A DNA stretch of 64,000 bases, from positions 62,001-126,000 of the forward strand of contig JBBCJI010000026.1 of NCBI GenBank assembly GCA_037190845.1, written 5' to 3'. Made by a program: the position numbers and the translations under genes. Under the pieces are notes generated by a model that saw only the letters and a program-made list of their open reading frames with translations, made no database searches and was not told the DNA's origin. This DNA is from JBEBVQ01 sp037190845. Its GTDB lineage: Bacteria > Bacteroidota > Bacteroidia > Chitinophagales > Chitinophagaceae. Shown here one piece after another: positions 27,828 to 34,090 of the stretch (its first letter is position 1; every line of letters begins with the position of its first letter).

Positions 27828-27835
27828 CAAAGATA
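27828..27835 (-). promoter_or_regulatory. -7 box of the tRNA-Met gene
   Basis: Minus-strand TATCTTTG, an exact match to the Bacteroidota -7 consensus TAnnTTTG, 10 nt upstream of the mature tRNA 5' end. No obvious -33 TTTG is seen. Confidence 0.6.
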
Positions 27836-27854
27836 AAAATTCTTTCTGAAAATC

Positions 27855-28289
27855 CTATGCACTGAGCAAAGTACGTAATACGCCCCTCATCGGGCTGACC
27901 CTGCGTACCTGATAATCGAAACAGATCATTCCGGTTTTGGCATGTATTACATCCCGCAACACCCCATCACGCATTGTTGAGAAATGGTATAACAGGTCAA
28001 AAGAAGCATTGGTAACTTCGTCTGCATACAAAACTACCTCCAGCTCATCTCCATAAAAAGCTTCTGCCTTGTATGCGATCATCACATCTGCCATAATCAG
28101 GCTGACGCCGCCCGCATTCAGCTCATCATACCCGGCCTGCCGCAGCCAGCGCATCCGCGTCTCATGCACCAGCGACAGGAATGCGTCATTACCTACATGT
28201 CCGCCATAGTTAACATCCCCGATACGTACCGGTATCGTAGTCCGGAATAAAGGATCATGATCCGGAAAGGTTATTTTTACACGCGCCAT
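27855..28289 (-). CDS. Acyl-CoA thioesterase (4HBT hot-dog family)
   Basis: A 144-aa single hot-dog domain. The motif RIGDVNYGGHVGNDAFL carries the 4HBT-type catalytic region, followed by the long helix (LSLVHETRMRWLRQAGY) and strands of the hot-dog sheet. It resembles YbgC/FadM-like thioesterases that hydrolyse acyl-CoA or acyl-ACP esters; the exact acyl group is unknown. The start codon lies 17 bp from that of the divergent FAH-family gene, so the promoters overlap. Confidence 0.85.
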   Translation of the reverse strand: MARVKITFPDHDPLFRTTIPVRIGDVNYGGHVGNDAFLSLVHETRMRWLRQAGYDELNAGGVSLIMADVMIAYKAEAFYGDELEVVLYADEVTNASFDLLYHFSTMRDGVLRDVIHAKTGMICFDYQVRRVSPMRGVLRTLLSA

Positions 28290-28306
28290 TAAAACTGCTT
28301 TTATTT

Positions 28307-28918
28307 ATGAAGATAATTTGTGTCGGGCGAAATTATACCGCCCATGCTAAAGAATTAAATAATGAAGTGCCGGAAAATCCGGTATTGTTCCTGAAACCAC
28401 AGACAGCTTTACTGCAGCCCGGAAAACCCTGCTATTATCCGGAGTTCACCAAAGACCTGCATTACGAATGCGAGTTGGTCATCAAAATCAGCAGGAACGG
28501 TAAATTCATACAGGAGCGGTTTGCCCATAAATATTATAACGCAGTAAGTGTAGGGATCGACTTCACTGCACGTGATGTGCAGGAACGGCTGAAAGCTAAA
28601 GGACTACCCTGGGAAATTGCCAAGGCATTCGATGGCGCTGCCGCGGCCGGCCGGTTTGTACCGCTGACAGACAAGGAGGACATACAAAACCTGCATTTTA
28701 GCCTGCTGCATAACGGAAAGACGGTACAGGAAGGTCATACCCGGAATATGATCTTCGGCATAGATAAAATTATCGCGTATGCCTCCGGTTTTTTCACGCT
28801 GAACACCGGAGATATCATTTTTACCGGCACACCTGCCGGCGTTGGACCAGTGCAGGTCAACGACCAACTGGAGGGTTTTATCGGAGGAGAAAAACTACTT
28901 CAGGTGAGGATACAGTAA
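28307..28918 (+). CDS. Fumarylacetoacetate hydrolase family protein
   Basis: A 203-aa FAH/YcgM-like enzyme: CVGRNYTAHAKE at the start, FLKPQTALL, the metal-binding HYECELVIKI (family E-x-E), DFTARDVQ and FTGTPAGVGPV near the end. Length is that of the compact family (~200 aa; fumarylpyruvate/acylpyruvate hydrolase-like). It probably cleaves C-C bonds of acylpyruvates or decarboxylates oxaloacetate with Mg2+ in the cytosol. It is divergent from the thioesterase. Confidence 0.9.
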   Translation: MKIICVGRNYTAHAKELNNEVPENPVLFLKPQTALLQPGKPCYYPEFTKDLHYECELVIKISRNGKFIQERFAHKYYNAVSVGIDFTARDVQERLKAKGLPWEIAKAFDGAAAAGRFVPLTDKEDIQNLHFSLLHNGKTVQEGHTRNMIFGIDKIIAYASGFFTLNTGDIIFTGTPAGVGPVQVNDQLEGFIGGEKLLQVRIQ

Positions 28919-28938
28919 CAGGGTTGCCGCTTAATTCC

Positions 28939-28946
28939 TATCTTTG
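28939..28946 (+). promoter_or_regulatory. -7 box of the nusB operon
   Basis: TATCTTTG, an exact match to the Bacteroidota -7 consensus TAnnTTTG, 24 nt upstream of the nusB start. A TTG lies 12 nt upstream, which is closer than the usual -33 spacing. Confidence 0.55.
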
Positions 28947-28970
28947 CGCGCCTAAGAGTCTTTGTAACGT

Positions 28971-29906
28971 ATGATCAGCCGCAGAAATATCCGGGTAAAA
29001 GTGATGCAGACCCTGTACGCACTCCATGCCGCCGCTCCCGGGAAGCAGGATGGGAGTCCCGGTAAAGGCTCCGGTATGCTCAATGAAAAACTGGCCCGTA
29101 CGCTTGATCTTTTTACTATCTGCATATTATATATTACACGTATAGCCCAATATGCCGAAACCGATGCCCGCCACCGGGCAGGTAAATACTTGCCGACCGA
29201 TGCTGATCTGCATGTCAGCACCAAGATCGCTGGAAATGAATTTCTGTGGAAGGTACTATCCAATGAAACCTTTAAGGCCGCGATAAAAGAACGAAAGCTG
29301 GAACAATACATAGAAGAATCGTGGGTGAGAAAGATATACCAGCTACTGGTGCAAACTGAAGAATACATAAAGTACACAAACATACCGGTACGCGACCCTG
29401 GACCGGAAAAAACGATCATTCAGTTTATCTGGGAGCAACAAATATGCACGAACGAAGGACTGATGGAGTATTTCAGCGACGAGTTGCCTGGCTGGGAAGA
29501 CGACAGGGATATGATCATCATGCTGATGGAAAATTTCTTCCGTGTTCCCGTTCGGATCAATTTCCTCCAATTGCTTTCTGCAGAGAAAAAAGAATATGCA
29601 CTTGAGCTCCTCCGTACAGCGCTTGAAAAGGAAACATACTGTATGGAGCTCATCCAACCCAGGCTGATCAACTGGGACGCCGAGCGTGTGGCGCTTGTAG
29701 ACCTGCTGCTGCTACGCATGGGTGTATGCGAACTGCTGTATTTCCCTACAATACCTACCCGTGTCACGATCAATGAGTATATTGAAATATCCAAGCAATA
29801 CAGCACCCTGCAAAGCGGTCAATTCGTAAACGGCGTACTGGACAACATCCTTAAAGATCTTGAAAAGGATCATAAAATACACAAAGAAGAGCGTACGCGC
29901 AAATGA
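28971..29906 (+). CDS. nusB: Transcription antitermination factor NusB
   Basis: A 311-aa NusB. The start MISRRNIRVKVMQTLYAL is the RNA-binding arginine-rich helix of the family. The C-terminal core (LVDLLLLRMGVCELLYF, TRVTINEYIEISKQYST, FVNGVLDNILKDL) is the classical NusB fold. It binds boxA RNA with NusE/S10 in rRNA transcription. It is longer than the E. coli protein (~140 aa) because of a ~150-aa insertion, as is usual in Bacteroidota. It is followed by DUF1573, yajC and coaE in the order common in this phylum; the DUF1573 start overlaps its stop by 4 bp. Confidence 0.95.
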   Translation: MISRRNIRVKVMQTLYALHAAAPGKQDGSPGKGSGMLNEKLARTLDLFTICILYITRIAQYAETDARHRAGKYLPTDADLHVSTKIAGNEFLWKVLSNETFKAAIKERKLEQYIEESWVRKIYQLLVQTEEYIKYTNIPVRDPGPEKTIIQFIWEQQICTNEGLMEYFSDELPGWEDDRDMIIMLMENFFRVPVRINFLQLLSAEKKEYALELLRTALEKETYCMELIQPRLINWDAERVALVDLLLLRMGVCELLYFPTIPTRVTINEYIEISKQYSTLQSGQFVNGVLDNILKDLEKDHKIHKEERTRK

Positions 29907-30397
29907 CCTGCAAACATTCCCTCATGAGAACGTACACATTTGCCCTGATAATGCTGATCTTTACAGCAGCCTGTAACGAAAAAGAAGTTGCACGGGGGAA
30001 AAATACGGAGCTTTTGCCGGCAAGCCTGGTACAGAATCCAAGTACTGCCGGCGAGACCAGTCCAGAAATCCTGGAACAGATGCCGGTGATCATATTTACC
30101 GATACCGTTCATAACTTTGGCAATGTCTATGAAGGTGAAGAAGTAATGCACGGATTTACCTTTACCAATACAGGTAAAAAGCCGTTGCTGATCAGTGGTG
30201 TCACAACAAGCTGCGGATGTACTGTTGCCGATTATCCGCAAGAGCCGATGCTCCCCGGTGAAGATGGCACACTGAAAGTAAAGTTTAAATCAACCGGACA
30301 GACCGGCTACGAAGAAAAATCTGTTTCCATACAGACAAATACAGCCAGGGGTACACACCTTGTGTATATTAAAGCTAATATTATATCCCGACAATAA
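29903..30397 (+). CDS. DUF1573 lipoprotein
   Basis: A 164-aa exported lipoprotein. The signal segment (YTFALIMLIFTAACN) ends in a lipobox TAAC. One DUF1573 (Ig-like, ASH-type) domain follows: HNFGNVYEGEEVMHGFTFTN, GKKPLLISGV and the hallmark TSCGCTVADYP, ending in beta strands. The start at 29903 overlaps the nusB stop (ATGA); an in-frame ATG at 29924 gives a tighter signal peptide and may be the true start. Function is unknown; a periplasmic or outer-membrane binding role is inferred. Confidence 0.88.
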   Translation: MTCKHSLMRTYTFALIMLIFTAACNEKEVARGKNTELLPASLVQNPSTAGETSPEILEQMPVIIFTDTVHNFGNVYEGEEVMHGFTFTNTGKKPLLISGVTTSCGCTVADYPQEPMLPGEDGTLKVKFKSTGQTGYEEKSVSIQTNTARGTHLVYIKANIISRQ

Positions 30398-30425
30398 ACT
30401 TTTCACATTTTAATCCTAACAAGCA

Positions 30426-30779
30426 ATGTTCATTAATCTCTTAACTGCAACTGTATTTTTGCAAGCCACTCCGCAACAAGGGAATAGTTTTATGCCACTT
30501 ATACTGATGGTGGGCATGATCGCCGTCATGTATTTCTTCATGATCCGCCCACAGGCCAAACGGGCCAAGGAACAAAAGAAATTTGCCGAGGGCACCAATA
30601 CCGGCGACAAGATCGTAACCACAGCCGGTATCCACGGGGTCATCAGCCGGATCAATGAGGACAACACGCTTCAGATAGAGGTCAGCCGTGGTACGTTTAT
30701 GACGATTGAGCGCTCTGCCGTTTCTATGGAGCTGACAAATGCGTACCGGAAGAAAGCGGAAGCAGTAGCGAAGAACTAA
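30426..30779 (+). CDS. yajC: Preprotein translocase subunit YajC
   Basis: A 117-aa membrane protein. After a short N-terminal hydrophobic stretch comes the single TM helix (MPLILMVGMIAVMYFFMI) and the signature RPQAKRAKEQKKF, then the cytosolic SH3-like tail (TNTGDKIVTTAGIHGVI). It associates with SecDF-YidC in the inner membrane. It lies in the nusB-DUF1573-yajC-coaE string, 28 bp after DUF1573. Confidence 0.95.
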   Translation: MFINLLTATVFLQATPQQGNSFMPLILMVGMIAVMYFFMIRPQAKRAKEQKKFAEGTNTGDKIVTTAGIHGVISRINEDNTLQIEVSRGTFMTIERSAVSMELTNAYRKKAEAVAKN

Positions 30780-30784
30780 CTTTT

Positions 30785-30880
30785 AATGTGCCAATTTGAA
30801 AATTTGAAAATGAGTGTTACGTTTCGTGTCTGCAAAACATGGACATTTTCAAATTGGCACATTTCCAAATTTTCAAATTA
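30785..30880. repeat. Inverted repeat of the AATTTGAAAATG family
   Basis: The left arm starts at 30785 (AATGTGCCAATTTGAAAA, running to about 30812), and the right arm is CATTTTCAAATTGGCACATT (30844-30863) followed by a further TTTTCAAATTA copy. It fills the yajC-coaE gap and reaches the coaE start. The same family recurs at 38453 and 40939. Confidence 0.65.
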
Positions 30881-30886
30881 CGTATC

Positions 30887-31477
30887 ATGCTCAGGGTCGG
30901 TATCACGGGCGGCATCGGATCCGGAAAAACTACCGTATGTAAGGTATTTGAAGTATTGGGCATACCTGTGTTTTATGCGGATGAGGCCGCCCGTCAACTG
31001 ATGGAGCAGGATGCCGGCCTGGTAAAACAAATCACTGCCCTTATAGGAGCTGCAGCATATAAAGACGGCAAGCTGAACCGTCCCTATATTGCTGCAGCTA
31101 TATTCAGTAATCCGGATCTGCTTCATAAAATGAATGCCCTCACACATCCCGCCATTATTTCTTACGGTAAAGAATGGATGGCACAGCAGCAAACATCCTA
31201 TGCCCTGAAAGAAGCGGCACTGTTCTTTGAAACCGGAAGCAATGAAGACATAGATGTGATGATTGGCGTAACGGCTCCGCAGGAAGTACGGATCAGCCGT
31301 GCAATGCAACGTGATGGTATCTCACGGGAGGACGTATTGAAACGCATCTCACGGCAGATGAATGAGGACGACAAAATGAAACTATGCGATTTTGTCATCC
31401 TCAATGACGGAGTCCGGGCAGTGATACCACAGGTACTGGCGCTGCACAAAGAGTTGTTATCCCGCTCTTCCTCCTAA
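30887..31477 (+). CDS. coaE: Dephospho-CoA kinase
   Basis: A 196-aa kinase adding the 3'-phosphate to dephospho-CoA, the last step of CoA synthesis. P-loop GGIGSGKT at residues 8-15, then VFEVLGIPVFYADEAAR (substrate-binding DxD-like region), the NALTHPAI motif and LFETG. I chose ATG 30887 rather than the in-frame ATG at 30839, because the 16 extra codons are the translated intergenic repeat and the shorter form begins at the normal MLRVGITGGIGSGK. coaX (pantothenate kinase) is also in this window at 38928. Confidence 0.94.
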   Translation: MLRVGITGGIGSGKTTVCKVFEVLGIPVFYADEAARQLMEQDAGLVKQITALIGAAAYKDGKLNRPYIAAAIFSNPDLLHKMNALTHPAIISYGKEWMAQQQTSYALKEAALFFETGSNEDIDVMIGVTAPQEVRISRAMQRDGISREDVLKRISRQMNEDDKMKLCDFVILNDGVRAVIPQVLALHKELLSRSSS

Positions 31478-31492
31478 GCTGCTATCATTATT

Positions 31493-31523
31493 GTTAAAGT
31501 AACGACATGCAGATTACTTTAAC
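31493..31523. repeat. Inverted repeat between coaE and exbB
   Basis: 10-bp perfect arms GTTAAAGTAA (31493-31502) and TTACTTTAAC (31514-31523) with an 11-nt loop, 16 bp after the coaE stop. An AT-rich stem without a T-tract makes a terminator doubtful; an operator is equally possible. Confidence 0.4.
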
Positions 31524-31557
31524 CGGCACACTATATTATTCCGCTTAATAATTTTCC

Positions 31558-31565
31558 TACATTTG
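31558..31565 (+). promoter_or_regulatory. -7 box of the exbB-exbD operon
   Basis: TACATTTG matches TAnnTTTG exactly and lies 20 nt upstream of the exbB start. No clear -33 element. Confidence 0.5.
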
Positions 31566-31585
31566 CCCGGTACAAATACTCCGGT

Positions 31586-32278
31586 ATGTCATTATTATCC
31601 GTATTACTGCTTCAGATAGATACTGCAACGCAAGCTGCCGCTCCGGTCAACCCTGCTCCGGAAAAGATCAGTCTGATATACCTTCTTATGGAAGGTGGCG
31701 TGCTGATGATCCCCCTGCTGATATGCTCCATCCTGGTAGCCTATGTATTTGTAGAGCGGTTGCTGGTGATCCGTAAAGCATCTGTAACAGATCCTACTTT
31801 TATGTCGCGGATACGCGAGCATATTACGGATGGCAACCTCGCAGCAGCCCGTTCACTATCCAAAAACACATACGGACCGGTAGCCCGCATGATCGAAAGA
31901 GGCATCAGCCGTATCGGCAAACCTATTGACCATATCGAAAAATCCATGGAGAGCGCCGGGAAACTGGAAATATACCAAATGGAAAAAAATATGAGTATGC
32001 TGTCTACGATCGCACGTATCGCACCCATGTTCGGCTTTCTGGGTACGATTGCCGGCATGATCATCCTGTTCTTTAACATACAGCATCAGGGGTTCTCGCT
32101 GGAAGGTATTGCCGGAGGTATTTATACCAAAATGGTTACTTCTGCCGTAGGGTTGATTATCGGGCTGCTGGCTTTTGTGGCATACGATTATCTCGATGCC
32201 CAGATCAACAAGAATGTAAACCGTATGGAGGCCGCTTCAGTTGAATTTTTAGATATTCTCCAGGAACCAACCCGATAA
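31586..32278 (+). CDS. MotA/TolQ/ExbB proton channel family protein
   Basis: A 230-aa inner-membrane protein with three TM helices: ~35-55 (VLMIPLLICSILVAYVFV), ~150-170 (MFGFLGTIAGMIILFF) and ~190-210 (TSAVGLIIGLLAFVAYDYL). The motif FGFLGTIAGMI and the following GIYTKMVTSAVGL are the conserved proton-path helices. With ExbD it energises TonB-dependent transport or TolA-like functions using the proton motive force. It is followed after 12 bp by the exbD-like gene. Whether it is ExbB or TolQ cannot be told; no tonB or tolA is adjacent. Confidence 0.93.
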   Translation: MSLLSVLLLQIDTATQAAAPVNPAPEKISLIYLLMEGGVLMIPLLICSILVAYVFVERLLVIRKASVTDPTFMSRIREHITDGNLAAARSLSKNTYGPVARMIERGISRIGKPIDHIEKSMESAGKLEIYQMEKNMSMLSTIARIAPMFGFLGTIAGMIILFFNIQHQGFSLEGIAGGIYTKMVTSAVGLIIGLLAFVAYDYLDAQINKNVNRMEAASVEFLDILQEPTR

Positions 32279-32290
32279 ATAGGTGCTGCC

Positions 32291-32695
32291 ATGAACCTGA
32301 GAAAACACCTGCGTGCCGATAAAGATCCGCATACATCAGCGCTGAACGACATCCTGTTCATTCTGCTGTTTTTCTTCCTGATCATTTCCACCCTGGCCAA
32401 TCCCAATCTGGTTAAGGTGAGCAATCCCAAAGCCGCTACAGATACCAAAGCAAAACAAACAGTGGTCGTAACGGTTGATTCCCTGCAACGTTACTATGTA
32501 GGCACACGGCTTACAGCGGCAGACTCGCTTACTGCTGCCATATCTTCTCTGGTGGCCAAATCTTCGGATGCAGACCCAACGGTAGTGATCAACGGGGATG
32601 TACATGCGCACTGGGGTGCCGTTATCGAAGCTTTGAGAGCTGCCAAGGCACTGAACCTGAAAGCTGTCGTGGCTGTAGAAAAAGACAGGCAGTAG
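32291..32695 (+). CDS. ExbD/TolR biopolymer transport protein
   Basis: A 134-aa membrane-anchored protein. One TM helix (ALNDILFILLFFFLIISTL) has the conserved proton-carrying Asp near its start (LND), and the C-terminal periplasmic ExbD/TolR domain follows (RLTAADSLTAAISSL, DPTVVINGDVHAHWGAVIEAL). It works with the MotA/TolQ/ExbB protein immediately upstream. Confidence 0.93.
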   Translation: MNLRKHLRADKDPHTSALNDILFILLFFFLIISTLANPNLVKVSNPKAATDTKAKQTVVVTVDSLQRYYVGTRLTAADSLTAAISSLVAKSSDADPTVVINGDVHAHWGAVIEALRAAKALNLKAVVAVEKDRQ

Positions 32696-32702
32696 CTTTT
32701 AT

Positions 32703-32747
32703 AATGGAGAATGGAAAGTTGACCATTTCCACTTTCCATTCTCCATT
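32703..32747. repeat. Inverted repeat after exbD
   Basis: Perfect 17-bp arms AATGGAGAATGGAAAGT (32703-32719) and ACTTTCCATTCTCCATT (32731-32747), 11-nt loop, 8 bp after the exbD stop. It may serve as a transcript-end hairpin; no T-tract follows directly. Confidence 0.6.
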
Positions 32748-32758
32748 TTCAATTCTCA

Positions 32759-32848
32759 ACCACTACTGTCCGGGAAAGCAAGCTTAAAATCGTTTATAGG
32801 AAAAGGATTCAACATGGTTATGTATACTTTTCCCGGACAACAGTGGTT
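32759..32848. repeat. 90-bp element with CCACTGTTGTCCGGG-type ends
   Basis: Ends CCACTACTGTCCGGGAAA (32760-32777) and TTTCCCGGACAACAGTGG (about 32830-32847) are inverted repeats with 16 of 18 bases matching. A related end occurs at 38750-38770. The element is MITE-like, non-coding, and lies in the 240-bp exbD-dps gap. Confidence 0.55.
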
Positions 32849-32935
32849 TTCAACTATACAAACGTGACATTAAAATTCATTAAATTGCAGGTACGAGATC
32901 CCTGCAAAATCCCATTTTTCACTCAAATATGACAT

Positions 32936-33415
32936 ATGAAAAAGAAACAATCATCAGCTATCGGCTTAGACAAAGCCAAAAGCAAGCAACTGGCGGACAA
33001 ATTGAATGTACTACTGGCCAACTACCAGTTATTCTACATCAATGCCCGCGGATTCCACTGGAATATTAAAGGAGATAAATTCTTTGAACTGCATGCAAAG
33101 TTCGAAGAGTTATACACAGATCTCCAGATTAAAAATGATGAAATTGCAGAACGGATTCTCACCCTGGGGTATACGCCTTTCCACAGCTATTCCGACTATC
33201 TGAAAAATGCCTCCCTTAAGGAAAAAACTAACATTGCAGACGGCAACAAAGCCGTAGCTGAAATATTGAATGCCTTTGAAACAATCATCAGCCTGCAACG
33301 GGAAATCCTTGAGCTGTCTGCCGACGCAAATGACGAAGGAAGCAATGCCCTGATGAGCGATTACATACGGGAACAGGAAAAGCTGGTGTGGATGTATTCT
33401 GCATACCTGGCATAG
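32936..33415 (+). CDS. Dps/ferritin-like DNA-protection protein
   Basis: A 159-aa four-helix-bundle protein of the Dps family. The N-terminal helix ends in NARGFHWNIKGDKFFELHAKFEELY, carrying the ferroxidase His/Asp/Glu residues (H..W..KGD...H..FEE) of Dps; further helices are QIKNDEIAERILTLGYTP and EQEKLVWMYSAYL. It oxidises and stores Fe2+ and shields DNA in stress and stationary phase. The N-terminus is Lys-rich (KKKQSS). The ~240-bp upstream gap contains two palindromic repeats. Confidence 0.92.
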   Translation: MKKKQSSAIGLDKAKSKQLADKLNVLLANYQLFYINARGFHWNIKGDKFFELHAKFEELYTDLQIKNDEIAERILTLGYTPFHSYSDYLKNASLKEKTNIADGNKAVAEILNAFETIISLQREILELSADANDEGSNALMSDYIREQEKLVWMYSAYLA

Positions 33416-34026
33416 CTAATAAAAAGCGCGCCGGAAATACAACCCGATAAATAGTTATCCCTTAAAAAGCTAATCCTATTATGAGATCCCGGCTCGGCGG
33501 CCTACTGTGTACCCACAAGTGTAATTTTTTAATGCTATCCCTCAAAACAGACAAGAAACACTGTTGTACGGAGCACATGTAATACTTTACCATTAGTGGT
33601 ATTGGCTGCAGTGTGCACCTGAACTTCGGTAAGGGATGTTTGTCATGCTGACGAAGGAAGCATCCCACATAATGAGTGATTTCCCGTGTTTTGTGAGATG
33701 CTTCCTTCGTCAGCATGACACCGTACCCTATTGGATGCGATCATTTTGATTTGATACCTACATCAGATGTGGGTACACAGTAGGATCAAGTCCGGGATGA
33801 CATAGTCGATAGCTTCATATTCAGTACACTTAACGAACGTGTCTAACCAATAACCACTGTGTCATGGCGGCCTCCGAGCCGCCATCGCACTCAGTACGCT
33901 TGTCTATAATTGCAGGACTTTTTACTTACAGCTACGAAAACCTTGCAAATTTTTCTGTCCAATACTTTGACTATATAACTATCGACATGGCATTAAATCA
34001 TTTTTAAAGGCCGACTAAATACCCAT
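33416..34026. repeat. Repeat-filled gap between dps and the OmpA-family gene (nested elements)
   Basis: No gene in this stretch. Outer segments 33446-33492 plus 33785-33890 align, inverted and collinear, with 50657-50800. A 292-bp insertion at 33493-33784 splits this copy; it is bounded by CCTACTGTGTACCCACA (33501-33517) and TGTGGGTACACAGTAGG (33768-33784). At its centre is a palindrome with perfect 24-bp arms (33641-33664 and 33697-33720). A GC-rich hairpin ATGGCGGC..GCCGCCAT sits at 33864-33885. The remainder (33891-34026) holds nothing I recognise. Confidence 0.7.
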
Positions 34027-34071
34027 AAAAGAAGATGGCCGCAATTTGTGCAATTGCGGCCATCTTCTTTT
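34027..34071 (-). terminator. Strong hairpin terminator downstream of the OmpA-family gene
   Basis: Perfect 20-bp stem: 34027-34046 pairs with 34052-34071 across the loop TGTGC. On the minus strand it follows the OmpA-family stop by 19 bp and ends in TTTT, fitting an intrinsic terminator. Confidence 0.75.
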
Positions 34072-34090
34072 ATGATCTATTCAGACTTGC

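Noticed and set aside
29843..29906. Possible frameshift or fusion at the nusB/DUF1573 junction
   Set aside because: Both proteins are complete; the 4-bp ATGA overlap is ordinary translational coupling.
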